A DNA stretch of 64,000 bases, taken from NCBI GenBank assembly GCA_037893225.1, contig JAZGUH010000327.1, forward strand, positions 248,001-312,000, written 5' to 3'. Position numbers and translations under genes: made by a program. The stretch is from Hippasteria phrygiana (Eukaryota > Echinodermata > Asteroidea > Valvatida > Goniasteridae). Under the pieces are notes generated by a model. That model made no database searches. It had not been told where the DNA came from and was given only the letters and a program-made list of their open reading frames with translations. Each line of letters begins with the position of its first letter. Within the stretch, counting starts at the first letter, position 1. This document shows positions 21,856-32,328 of the stretch, one piece after another.

Positions 21856-22160
21856 CAATTCGCCCATTGAGATTCGTGAAGCGGAGAGTATGTCTTTTGG
21901 ATTGAGGATTTTAGTAATGGCGTCCATGTAAGATTGAACGGAGACATTGTCAGCCGCCCTGAAAGAAATACCATTGTTCCTAGTGACATTCCTGAAAGGC
22001 TCGTCGGGAATGACAATAGGCTTAGAAGGCCCAGCCGAGGGCACGCTCGGCCCAGTCGAGGGCACGCTCGGCCCAGTCGAGGGTACGCTCGGCCCAGTCG
22101 AGGGTACGCTCGGCTGAGCCTTTACAGGTGGTTTCGCTTGACTGGTCATGGTGACCAGCC
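21856..22160 (-). pseudogene. LINE ORF1, N-terminal part with PSVPSTG repeats
   Basis: The frame starts at MTSQAKPPVK near 22150 and runs through four near-identical 21-bp repeats encoding PSVPSTG (about 22030-22115). A folded segment follows (GISFRAADNVSVQSYMDAI). It ends at the hAT element A insertion. A one-base shift near the end, about KDILSASR, is needed to enter the frame used beyond the insertion. The repeated linker probably varies in copy number between LINE copies. Confidence 0.6.
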
Positions 22161-22369
22161 AGAGCAGAAAACCAAACGAAATGAGATACAAAATGAACGT
22201 AAAATTACTGTAAAGTTATAAAACCCGACAGAAGGAGGACGGTCTGGGTAGACCTATAAAGAAAACCGAATACAACGATATGAAAACTATGACCGCACAA
22301 GGTCTAATAAGCTAAATATTCTTACTTTTTCCGGAGCTCGGGAAAAACATGACCTGACCTGAAAGAAAG

Positions 22370-22427
22370 AAAGAAATGCGACGATCACAATATATCAGCG
22401 TGCTGTGCACGGCTGATATATAAACTG
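22370..22427 (-). repeat. Solo 5' end of the Helitron-like family
   Basis: On the minus strand this reads TATATCAGCCGTGCACAGCA followed by the CTGATATATTGTGATCGTCG block and a TTTC tract. It is the same arrangement as at 12022 and 17903-17950. It is an isolated remnant outside the main array, so the family moves or is copied as more than a static satellite. Confidence 0.6.
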
Positions 22428-22467
22428 TTAACCAAAGTGAACTGGCTAGTGACGGATTTCTGAATCG

Positions 22468-23223
22468 GGTGCGTTTGAGTAGCTTACCCGGGTCGACTCG
22501 CGTTACCCGCGTGCCGTTCGATTAGCTCTGACGTCATACTCGGGGCTCCCTCAGGTCAGCCACCAGTACATGTATATACATATCGATCAGTTGCGTCGAT
22601 CGCGCGGTAGTCAGGGGGTTAGACAATGCATTTAGACCTATTTAGGTTTATGCGAAGTACGTAATGCGCGCTAAGCATTGGGCTAAGCAGGCCGCGCCTT
22701 TCAGGTTGCGTGCGAACAACATGGCTTTTACGAAATTCCCAAGACGTTGTTACTACTGGCGGTTCGTGGCTGATAATGGTTCGTCGTGATAATAACGCCC
22801 TCTATCTCGCGGCGGCCGGTTATCATCGCGGCGGCGGGTTACCGCGTATCTCTCCGTAACAACGTCTTTCGCCCAAGACAACCCCTCGCGGAGCAGAGTC
22901 ACTGGTGGAATTACGTCACACGCATGCGTATAGTTAAGTCTGAATTCCCACAGATTCTGCTCCAGCGGGAAATTGACACAGGCCGAGTCCGAAACAGGCT
23001 TCCAGGGCTACGTCTACTGTCAGCATGTGCACACGTATTTGCAACCGGCAAAGGCCAAGAGACCTATACATTGTATAGCTCTGGACACAAGATTCGGATG
23101 CAGCCTTATTACTTATGTGACATTGACATAAGAGGGCGTTTGAGCATTCGATTATCCCGGCTCTCGTGGCTAACCCGTCTGCCTACACCTGAGTCGATCC
23201 GGGTGAGTTACTCGAACGCAACC
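22468..23223. mobile_element. TIR element with GGTGCGTT-type ends
   Basis: The left end GGTGCGTTTGAGTAGCTTAC (22468-) and the right end (23190-23223), reverse complement GGTTGCGTTCGAGTAACTCA, are ~35-bp inverted repeats with five mismatches. The interior (~690 bp) has one open frame of 153 codons that I do not recognise. The left end also occurs alone at 37597-37700. I cannot define a target duplication. Confidence 0.65.
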
Positions 23224-23639
23224 ATTAGTAACAAGCAGTTAAGCTGAGTTCAACCCGTAAGCACAGAGCCATTCTGGCAAAACTAGTTAGGCCTACTCGG
23301 GTTTAAACAGCCTAGTCCAGACTGTTTTACAGTGAGATACTAATCGCTTAACAATAACGTTTTAACGAACACGCTAAATTTTAACTGTGGTTTTTCATCA
23401 GTAACTTGTTTATTGGAAAGTTACAGACAGTTTTTGATGTATGTCTTAGGACCCATAGGTGAAGGCAGCGACGGCGATTTCTCGTCAAGGTTGGGGGACG
23501 GTGGAAAAGGCACACAACCAACAACAATTGTCAAGCGTTTTGTACTCGGTGTCTTGTGTATCCTAGGAAATTTTTGAAAATGTGTGCTGATCTTTGTGTA
23601 TTCTGGTGCATACTGGTGCAGGTAAAAGTCAATGACCCA

Positions 23640-23765
23640 TAAAATATACAATGTATATGTCAAGGGGGAATTGTTGGGGGGACACTGCCATATAGCCGTC
23701 CCCTGCCCCAAAATATGGGGGGGGGGGGGGAGGCCGCCCCCCCCCCCCCGGATCGCCGTCCATGG
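23640..23765 (-). repeat. Fragment of a poly-G/C-centred repeat family
   Basis: Read on the minus strand this matches the blocks at 44936-45060 and 45768-45890: GTCCCC...AAATATTTTGGG, GGACGGCTAT, CAGTGTCCCC and TTGACATATACATT. It contains long G and C homopolymers typical of decayed hAT MITEs. Confidence 0.5.
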
Positions 23766-23964
23766 TCAGAGGCTTCTCACACTGAAAACGCGGTCAGCGG
23801 CAAAATTCACCTGGTGTATAAGCATAAATAAATCTTTCAGGAATGCTTGCTTCTCCTGTTTGGGGTTGATCTACATTATTTTCTACACCGGCACTTAGTA
23901 CACAATATTATTGGCGGATAGCGGACAGGTTTAGGGTAAAGTAGGTTTAGGGTAAAGTAGGTTT

Positions 23965-24240
23965 AGGGGAATCAGGTTGGCGCAGTGGTTACTGTCCCCG
24001 CCTTTCAACGCTGTGGCCCGGGTTCGATTCCTGCCCTGGTCCACATGTGGTTTGGGTTTTCAGTCTCTACCTGATTCCGTGGGTTTCCCCCCAGAATATC
24101 CCCCATCTCTAAAACTGTAACTTCTTCTTATTGTCTTCTCTCTACATGTTTCTTCAGACTTTCGAGTTACAGTGCCTTGGGCACTTTTGAGGAATCCTTG
24201 GTTTCATTACCAGAAAGAATTAAATAAAGCAAATTAAGTC
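23965..24240 (+). mobile_element. tRNA-derived SINE
   Basis: It has RNA polymerase III internal promoter boxes A (TGGCGCAGTGG, 23978-23988) and B (GGTTCGATTCC, 24021-24031) with 32 bp between them. They match the tRNA consensus and sit in a tRNA-like head. An unrelated body follows, with a CAGTGCCTTGGGCACTTTTG hairpin segment, and an A-rich 3' end at AATTAAATAAAGCAAATTAA. A telomere-like triplet repeat GTTTAGGGTAAAGTAG (23929-23967) lies directly upstream. The head no longer folds as a complete tRNA, so this is not a tRNA gene. Confidence 0.85.
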
Positions 24241-24492
24241 TATCTGTTTCCTTTTTTTCTGGGGGGGGGGGGAGGGGTGTTCTATTTTAGTCATTTCATT
24301 AGCAGGCTATATATAGCCATTACAACTACCATATAAGTGTATGAATCTTGATGAACTTACTTCCTAATGAGCTTTATATGGCATGCGGTTTCTTCATAAA
24401 GGAAGCCTGTCTCAATGTGTCGGTCAGTTCTCTACTTCTGCATGAATCGATGCTGAAGAAACTTCAGTCTGTGCAATTAAAACCGCCACCCC

Positions 24493-25479
24493 ATGTCTGT
24501 ACCTAGCGGAACGTACGGCAAGCGCAAAACCAGCGTGGGCCTGATAATCAAACAAGCGGAAATACCAGAATTCACAATCCCTACCAGATGGCCTCCGAAG
24601 CAGTTAAACTCCAATTATTCCTCTCAGCAAACACTCCCCCAAGTTAGCAGGGATATTCCATGCCCGCCCCCAACGTCAATTTACTGGTACCATCCCAAGG
24701 CTGGATGCATGGTTCCTCGCAATGGCGCGCGGAGTTTCTCCTGTCCCGATACAAGTCTGCCTCTGTATCCGAAGGTACTTCCTCACATTGCAAGCCAAAT
24801 TCTATCCCGCGATAAACTCTTTTTATCGACGCAGCAACAAGGCTACTTCTCCTTAATAGACGATGACGACGATGGTGACGGTGTCGCATCGGTTGGCGCG
24901 TTTGGGTACAGTTCAGACCACATTCATTCTCAATCTGTCTCCTATTCATCACCGAGTCTAAATCAAAGAAGGTCACTTCCTACCTTGGACAGTACCATAG
25001 TGGAGCATTTCAACCAAGCAGTAACGTCACCCCAGTTTGCAATCACAGACGACGCAGATAATGGTCGAGCTCAGACTCCAGAGGAAGATACGAACCCCAA
25101 AGACTGTATCAACCTTTCGGTGTCATACAGGTCACACGAAAAGAGACTTACAGTTCAAGTCCATAAGCTGACAGGCGTTAACCCAATTAGGAGTGGTTGC
25201 ACACGTAAACTGGTGGTGGAACTGACTCTAAACCCTGGGAATCAACGGCATGTCTTGAGCGCACCCGTAGAAGACTCTGCCGGCGACCTTCCGCCGAAGA
25301 CAGCGGTCTTTGAGGAGGTCAAGTCATTCAGCCTGGCTTCTAGGAGCCTGGCCGTCAAGGTGTTCACCAAGGGTTTGATTAGCAAAAGGGGGGTTTTGTG
25401 TAAAGCATCAATCCCTCTCACTGACGTGTCGCTCACTGGATATGCCTTTTGGATCCCATTGAAACCAGCCACTAAAAAG
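24493..25479 (+). CDS. Synaptotagmin-like tandem C2 protein, exon 1 (linker and C2A)
   Basis: This is an open exon of 329 codons starting at ATG 24493. Residues 1-200 are a disordered, Ser/Pro-rich region with an acidic DDDDDGDG stretch near residue 124 and no membrane segment. Residues ~205-329 form a C2 domain: INLSVSYRSHEKRLTVQVHK, a short loop 1, KLVVELTLNPG, the FEEVKSFSLASRSLAVKVF strand pair, and ASIPLTDVSL with a final W-IPL strand. The Asp residues that bind calcium in loops 1 and 3 are absent, so calcium-independent membrane or SNARE binding is expected. A donor (AAG/GTTTGT) ends the exon in phase 0 at 25479; the open frame beyond it to 25512 is intronic. Upstream exons with a membrane anchor may exist. 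Family confident, paralogue uncertain. Confidence 0.8.
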
Positions 25480-25550
25480 GTTTGTACTTTAGAGTATTGT
25501 TTCTATACTTAACCTTGTCGTTATCTTTTGTGATTCATTTTCTAATCAAT

Positions 25551-26200
25551 CATACTGTAAAAGATTGCCCATAAAATTAACGGTCAAAAGGCGTGCAGCA
25601 AGGTGACACCCGTCTACCGTATTTTTTTTGACGGTCCAGCCGTATTTAAATTTACCGATAAACCGTTTTTTGTACCGTGAAAAGTCTGTAAATACTGCCA
25701 TTTGTACAGGCACCGTTTTTTTGAAAAACAGAAAAGGTATACTAGAAGCTAGGTTGCAAATTAACTGCAAAAAGTACATTATGGTAAAGTCTACAAATGC
25801 TACGATAACCTACTGAACACTACAAACTGAATGATGTCGTGCTTTTAGCTTTATATTCAGCTTATCCCTCCATAATAAAGTCATGGTTTCCCATTAACAA
25901 TTTGAATATTTGAATACGAAAGAGGATGTAATGAGAATCTTCACATTATTATGTTTGTAAAAAATCTAAATTCTATTTTGGAATTGTTTGAATAAAAGAT
26001 ATTATGGTCAAGAAAGTGTATTTTTTTGGCTAACTGCAATTTAATCTGACTTTTGTGAACACAAATTTCTGATTGGTCGTGCAATTACTACGTAATGAGC
26101 GGCCTTTTACGGGTTTTCCCGTAAAATGTAACGCGCTGTCCATTTTACGGTTACTCACAGTAAATATTGCAGGCTTTTCAACGTAAACAATACGGGAATT
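25551..26200. mobile_element. CTGTAAAA-type MITE, copy B (in intron 1)
   Basis: This is homologous to 3401-4077 along most of its length. It shares the AATAAAGTCATGG region (25876-25888), GAATTGTTTGAATAAA, GCAATTACTACGTAATGAGC and GGTTTTCCCGTAAAATG blocks. It starts near CATACTGTAAAAGATTGCCC and ends near AACAATACGGGAA. It sits just after the first synaptotagmin-like exon and has no coding capacity. Confidence 0.6.
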
Positions 26201-27802
26201 TTTTATATTGTGTATACATTGGTAAATGCGTTAAAAAGTGAGAAAAGTTACAATTGTGACGTCAGAAAATAGTACTACATGTCTTCTTTAAATATGAACG
26301 TCGGCAATAGTTTGACTATTCTAAGTGTAAACTTTTCACTGTCTCTTGAAATTTGCAAAGCCAAATAGTCTAGTAAGAATTGACATGAAAAATGCCCAGC
26401 CCCTGACATTTTAGTTAATAACAACCGAATTTCTACTCAGAAACCTTCATATGGTTGCCCCGAACACACACAAACAATTCAACAAATTTTTTACTTGGGG
26501 AAATATGATTTTTAAGCTCTTAAAATGCCGATTTCTACATGCGAATGTGCTATTATCCAATTACTGATGCTCAAATTGGAACAACGATTAGCCAATTACA
26601 GGCTCATCATGAAGTTAGTCAGAATCCAATATGGGCAATAAAGCATGTTACGTAAAACCGATGTAGCCAAGTTGTCACTTTTTTTAATCGATCACACACT
26701 CAGTTATTGCCATATTTTAACCGAACTAATGTTATTAACCGGATTGATATTATTATTTTGCAGCCAGATAAAATAACTTGCAGACAAAATTTGTCCTTAG
26801 ATGATGTCTGATTTTAGGGTTTTATGCGATTTTTTTTTTAACGTTTACATTTCTGTAAAAACAATACCAAATTACCTTTAACAGCCTACGGCTAATTCCA
26901 TAAAGTTTTACCCCGATTCTTTGCTGCTGTGGAAGCAATTAATGAGTTTTTTAACAATAAAAAGCGTATTTCTTTCTCCAAAAGTTATAATGGGGATGGG
27001 GGTAGGATGGGGAGCACAAGTGGTGGAGGGGGAAGGCCTCAGTGGCGGAGGGGGTGTCACATTGCCACCGCACCCATTACACCACTCTAAAACGGTATTA
27101 GGATGAGAAATTGAAATAAATTGTTCAATATCTATTAGGGCCATCTCTTCCCGCAAATCTTTAGTTTTGAGGGCAGAATTAGCCGTTTGGTGTTTTGATG
27201 ATGATGACAATTAATGATTATGCAATGACGATGACGACGACGACGTCCTTAAAATACTCTTTTCTCATTATAATTTTGGTCATAATCTTCAGTAAGTTTT
27301 CGCATTTGCCATTTTGTATTAATTTAAGTTGAACATTTACAAGGACCCTTTCCCAATCTTTCAAAGGGTATGATTAACGGAAATACATGCCTTTCAATAT
27401 AAATTGTGCACCCCTTTTGTCTTTCAATTAATTAACATATTTCCCCAAGGTTGATTTTGGTTGAATTTTTATAGGAGGTAGCTAGAGTCCCAATAAATAC
27501 ATTGCCACTAAAATTTGCCTGTTAACCAAAATGTCAAGGTCCTCGTCAATTCTTACTGGACTAAAATACCTGGTACTATATTTTTTCGCAAGTCATTGAA
27601 TACTAATCAAACGAGCCTACAATGCTTACCCTAGGCTACAATCGGTATGTAAAATGAGAAGATGATGTGTCATGTGTGACTGACAACATAGTCATCCTAA
27701 AAAGATGTCTTTCTTGTCAGAAGGCAACCGAGTTTGCCATCATGACAGATTACACAATTTTTGAAGAATCTTAACCGTGTGATGATTGTTTTTTCCCTGT
27801 AG
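26201..27802. other. Remainder of synaptotagmin-like intron 1
   Basis: This AT-rich intronic DNA ends in a good acceptor (TTTTTTCCCTGTAG at 27789-27802). A G-rich patch lies at 26989-27060 and a GAC/GAT trinucleotide run near 27230. No other feature is supported. Confidence 0.5.
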
Positions 27803-27908
27803 GCTGCGGGTTCCATCTCTATTTCTATGTGCTACCTGCCTCAAAAGAGTAAATTTGTAATCACCGTGATCATTGCAAAGGCTTTAAAGAAGACGTTCAT
27901 TCGAAAAG
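27803..27908 (+). CDS. Synaptotagmin-like tandem C2 protein, exon 2 (start of C2B)
   Basis: The 106-nt exon lies between acceptor CTGTAG and donor AAAG/GTAGGT. It joins in phase 0 to exon 1 and leaves in phase 1. It encodes GSISISMCYLPQKSKFVITV and then IIAKALKKTFIRK. This is the first two strands of a synaptotagmin C2B domain, where the family reads G-L-LSL-YLP----L-V-I--A--L. The loop after it lacks the usual Asp-Pro-Tyr calcium ligand. Exact phase agreement with both neighbours is strong evidence that the exon is real. Confidence 0.85.
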
Positions 27909-28010
27909 GTAGGTTTTCAGTAATACATTGTGAAAATCTCTTAATAGTAAAGTATACGGTCATGAAACCATGGTTTTTCTCACATAATCACATAAATATT
28001 TCCCCGTATT

Positions 28011-28096
28011 TGGTCGGTCGGTCGGTCGGTCGGTCGGTCGGTCGGTCGGTCGGTCGGTCGGTCGGTCGGTCGGTCGGTCGGTCGGTCGGTCGGTAC
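28011..28096. repeat. (GGTC)n microsatellite
   Basis: About 21 uninterrupted GGTC units lie in intron 2, just downstream of exon 2. The GRSVGRSV/PTDRPTDR frames across it are artefacts. Confidence 0.95.
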
Positions 28097-29301
28097 ATTT
28101 CTTTACCCCGGGTATGCCCAAACAGTTTAAAACTGGTTTCCATTGGGGCCCTGCATACAATACAAAAGACTACACACAATGTGTACAAGTACAATACATT
28201 ATGAATACAATACAATAAAATAAAATCATATGGGATTAATCATGCATAATTGTTAAGCAACTGTTATAAATATTATAGAACTATCATGTACAGTGTAAAA
28301 CAACATCGCGAACGGGCTTTACTATATGAGGTGTGCTAAGTGACTTGGATCACGTTAATAAGCAACACCAGCCTGGAAAGCCGACATTTACCAGATTTTG
28401 CTCAAAGTATAATTATTATAGTTGATGTTATTAGCCTATTCATGATATTAGGGAGACATTTAGTAGTTCATAATCATCACTTAGGGAGACAAGGGTACTT
28501 AGGGGGACATTTTCATGTCTCCCTTAAGTACCCAGGGGCCGATTTCACGAAACTCTTCTTAACTTATGACTCATCTTAGGACTAAAGACGAGTTCCTGCT
28601 AAGATCGATCTTAGCTAAGACGCGTCCTGAGATCGATTTCACTAAACCCTTCTTAAGCAAGACGCATCCGAAATACAGATAAACGAACCGCTAATTATTG
28701 GACGAGGATGACCTTTCGCAAGCAACGGTTGTATCATGTTCAATTTGGCACTTTCGCGTAACAGCCGTCGGATGTGTACGCGCATGCAGTAAATTCAAGA
28801 TGATTGATTGGTGATTGTTTTGGATGAAAAATTTGAATGCTGATTCATAAATGCCTCAGCGAGTTTCACTATCCCTTTTGGTCGAGAGCCTGTCACGTGG
28901 GTGTGTTTAAACGGTTCTTTAAACACGGCTGTTAAAAACGGTTGTTAAAAACGGCTATTAAAAACCCTTTCTAAAACGGCTAAAAACGGTTGTTTAAACA
29001 CAGCGCGTCATAACCAACTAGACTGTTCTCAGCCGATACGCAACAGGGAGAGCGTAGTAGGTGCGCGCACAATATGTACTGAACTTCATAATGTAAGACA
29101 ACGCTAATGCACGCGTATAAAACGCTGCATTCGTGCGTGTGCGTACGCGCACGCGACAGACAGGCGCGGAGTGCCTTCATGCGCTCACAAGTCCGATACG
29201 TACGCATGTGTTTTGTACTGAGCAAATGGAAGAAAAAGTGGGGAGAAAAAGCTTTGCATTTTGTCCTTTTTACGGGAGGTTTTTGCATTTTTCGTAAGGG
29301 T

Positions 29302-29356
29302 CGTGACCGCTGTTAATGGACCGAGCCTTTGGCTCGGTCCATTAACAGCGGTCACG
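29302..29356. repeat. Near-perfect 55-bp palindrome
   Basis: Arms of 26 bp, CGTGACCGCTGTTAATGGAC plus CGAGCC (29302-29327) and its exact complement (29331-29356), are separated by only TTT. After one mismatch, three more G/C pairs match outside. In RNA it would make a very stable hairpin. Confidence 0.95.
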
Positions 29357-29673
29357 CCCCCTCCTCGGTTATTATTGACGTGGTAAAGACCGGGTCATCA
29401 CACTTTTATCCCTATATTAATATTACACTCACCCGTTATCGGGCTCCAATTCATCTCCAACCCTTGGAATATTCCCTGCCTTTGAACCTATATCTCTTGA
29501 GGATTTCCTCGTCATTTAGATTATCTAGTGGATTTCTTCTATCTCGGAATATCCTCTCTCTCCTAATTGCCCGCCGAGCTTTGTAATCAGCGAGAAAAAT
29601 AAGCGCCATTGTTGCTTTTCAGTAAATTGTACGTGTTCGCATATAGATAAGACGACCCCCAGACCGATCTTAA

Positions 29674-30279
29674 AGGGACACATTGCCTTCAAATGTCATG
29701 AAATTTTGCTGTTTGGAAATGTTCCTTATCTTTTATAAGAGTTGTTCATGCAAAAAAACACGTATAATGTGTTGTAATTAGTGAGTAGTGATTACAAAAC
29801 AAACAATTGGCCGCTTACCCGTGACATCTGACCCGCGAAACATAGACTTATTTCCAGTACTAAATACCACCGTCTAAATAATGCGCAAAATACGCTGTAA
29901 GAGTCTTTAGGCTGGCGCCGCAGCCAGTGGCCTTGTGAACCTATCAGATGATCGCCAGGTACAATTCTCTACCTCGCGACACATATCGCCAGTGCAGTGA
30001 TGCTGCGCGCCGTGCCATACATCAAAATGGATCAACAGAACGTACTTCAACCAGATGCGACTGGAAATACGACTGGTGAACACGGTCCGCCATTTTGTGG
30101 AGTCAAAAATTTGGTTCTACAAAATGGCGGACCGTTATTTGTCACGAAATTAAACAAAAAACACGCCATTTGAAGGGATAGTTATGTGAATCTTTATATT
30201 CTACTTTTAAAAAAGCTTCCCAACCATATCCATTTTAGTTTTATAGCCCAAATCGCAAAATCCAAAGCAATGTGTCCCT
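29674..30279. mobile_element. TTAA-flanked MITE, copy 1
   Basis: It begins AGGGACACATTGCCTT, ends GCAATGTGTCCCT, and is flanked by TTAA at 29670-29673 and 30280-30283. That is the target duplication typical of piggyBac elements. An inner palindrome has GGTCCGCCATTTTGT (30085-) and its complement 20 bp later. A close copy lies at 57573-58160. The short frame starting MDQQNVLQP is present in both copies but overlaps the palindrome, so it is probably not a gene. Confidence 0.8.
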
Positions 30280-31112
30280 TTAAGTTAGGACGAGTTCAGC
30301 CGCGTTGCTAAGGAAGTTAGGACGTGTTGAACTTTGGTGAAATCGATCCTAGGACGAGTCTCGAGTTAAGACGAGTTACTCTTCCTAAGACGCGTCTTAA
30401 CGTTTCGTGAAATCGGCCCCTGCCCCCTTAAATATTGAGAATTTTACTGTCGGAAGTAAGTTATATCGATAGAGAATGGTCCAAAACATTAGTATACCAA
30501 AATTTGTGGGGGTAGGATAGGGGATATTTGGGTTAGGTTACATCAAAGTCGGAAAAAAGTTGTGCACAAGTCTATGGGAATGTCTCCCAAATGTCCCATT
30601 TGGAGGTATTATTATTATTATTTATTCGGCAAAATTTCAATGAACAACAAAACAACTTTATACAAGAAAACGAGAAAAATACAAAATTATGAAAAAAATA
30701 CATGAGGGGGAGGAGAGAGTGGTATGGGGTGGGACTGGTATAGGTGGGGGGTGGTTAGGGAGGAGATTAGTGGTATGGGGGGGGGGGGGTTAGGGAGGGG
30801 AGAGATTGGTGGGAGGGGGATAGGCCTATACAAAAACAATCAATTTAAAGCCGGCCAGGATAGCCCTATCAATACCGCGCGCGCCACCTGGGCTCAATGT
30901 TGCATGGACGTTCGCAACCATCGTGCTTGTTTGTCACAGGAATTTATAAGCTTTACACGACCAGCGTTCTCTGTTGGCACGAGCTACTATTGTTTGCAAC
31001 TGAAATGTGAACAGCGCCCTCACTTTGGGCAGCGCTGTGCAGTTGGTTTACACTTGAAAAGGCACGCGCGCGAAAGGCAGTTTGCATCCCCACGCCACTT
31101 TTAGCCGCTATC

Positions 31113-31264
31113 ATGGCAGAAAACGCTTCCAAGATTTTGGAGGAAATCTTCGCAGATAGCGGTTCAGATATGTCCGATGATGAATCTTCTCTAGCGACAT
31201 CTGACGACAATGATGGCGAAGCTATGCAAACTTCGTCAACTTCGTCGGGAAAGCCAAACTTCAG
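31113..31264 (+). pseudogene. piggyBac-like transposase, acidic first exon
   Basis: The frame starts ATGG at 31113 and encodes MAENASKILEEIFADSGSDM, then a Ser/Asp-rich acidic stretch. It ends in phase 2 at a donor (CAG/GTAGGG). Acidic N-termini of this kind open PGBD4-type piggyBac transposases. An acceptor TATTTCAG at 32321-32328 lies in a matching phase, so the transposase appears to have one ~1.06-kb intron, unless the two parts are unrelated. It sits in the sense direction in intron 2 of the synaptotagmin-like gene. Confidence 0.5.
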
Positions 31265-32328
31265 GTAGGGAGGTTCATAAAACTTAAAAGGTTCAACTTG
31301 GCTAGTCTCGAAATGTTTCGCATCCGTCATTCATGTCTATAAAAATATTACTGGGCTACTGTAATGTAACCTTTGCTTTTTAATGTTCTTTCGCGGGGAA
31401 AATCATAAAAAGCACTGAACGTTTAAGTTTGCATTGCATAATACGATGGAAATCCAATTAGAAATTGATGAAAATATTGAATTTGTACCTGAAGTATGCA
31501 AAGTCAAGTGTGATGATTTTGCATCCAAATCAAAGTTCAGATAGGACAGCAAATGCAATGCTGAAAAAAAAACACATTTCAATTCCACTGAATTGGGCCT
31601 TATTCAATTACTAAAAAAAAAGACTGGCGGCAATAATAATCTATAAAAAGGAGGAGATTTGAATGTAATTAAAAACTACAATTTATATTAATTAATGTAC
31701 ATGTACCCCCGAAATCAAAATATTAATCACAATTTCCTATAAGAACATTGGTCTACAAATGAACAGCAGCCTCGTACATGTTTCTGAATGTCCGTATTTT
31801 TACTTGTTCGCTAAGAATAAGATTGATAAGTAAGATACTAGAAATATTAACTACAATCTGTGTCTTATGTGAATTTAGGGATAAAAGGCCTACAGCAATT
31901 AAATCATGGCTGCACTTATTTCAGTGGGAACACTAGATATGAGCATCCAAAAACAGCATTGTATGGACAGTTTGTCATTAAAGGTAATACAACATTTGCG
32001 ACCACCCACCCCCCCCCCGCCCCCACCCCACACAGACAAGAAAAAAAAACTACCTCATTATTATGAATGACCGTACTTGACAGTCAAGAATAGTCTCGAG
32101 CATCCTGTGAAATCAGGGCACCCGGTGTGCTGTTCTGTTTAACTAACCAAACTGACATTTTGTAGCAATTTCCAAAGATGGTTGGCCAACCGTCGTCCAA
32201 ACAAATACTAAACCCCGGATCAATCCGTTTGACCCAAAAAACAAAAGCTAATGTTGTATACTACCTTAAAGAAAATGTGCCTTGAAATGAATAGCGTCCC
32301 ATTACCTTTCTGAATGTTCCTATTTCAG

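Larger units (their letters stand above)
18150..22160 (-). mobile_element. L1/Tx1-like LINE, 3'-truncated and inactive
   Basis: The minus strand carries, in order, an ORF1 with zinc knuckle (about 22150-20450), an APE-type endonuclease (20320-19500) and a reverse transcriptase (19153-18150). The element is broken by frameshifts, a nonsense codon and a hAT insertion. It lacks the C-terminal part of ORF2, the 3' UTR and the tail, ending next to the inverted Helitron-like fragment. Loss of the 3' end is unusual because target-primed reverse transcription truncates 5' ends, so later deletion or insertion removed it. Confidence 0.85.
28535..30420. mobile_element. Large TIR element with nested insertions
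   Basis: The terminal repeats GGGGCCGATTTCACGAA (28535-28551) and its inverse (30404-30420) are perfect over 17 bp. They continue as decayed inverted repeats rich in TCTTAGGACGAGT and GATCGATTTCAC motifs for ~130 bp on each side. The interior holds a 26-bp-arm palindrome (29302-29356) and a complete TTAA-flanked MITE (29674-30279). Related GGGGCCAATTTCAC ends border the inverted satellite near 10147. It has no transposase frame. Confidence 0.7.

Noticed and set aside
23965..24060. Possible tRNA gene
   Set aside because: A and B boxes are good but no closed acceptor stem or anticodon arm forms; the sequence continues into a SINE body.
28014..28093. CRISPR-like or other regular spaced repeat
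   Set aside because: It is a simple GGTC microsatellite without spacers; no CRISPR is expected in a eukaryotic region like this.
30029..30172. Conserved frame MDQQNVLQP in the TTAA MITE
   Set aside because: Present in both MITE copies but spans a 15-bp hairpin that explains much of the conservation; no start context or family match.
31926..31984. Possible small exon (GNTRYEHPKTALYGQFVIK) between TTATTTCAG and AAAG/GTAATA
   Set aside because: Splice words are good, but it lies inside the putative piggyBac intron, has no recognised partner and is very short.
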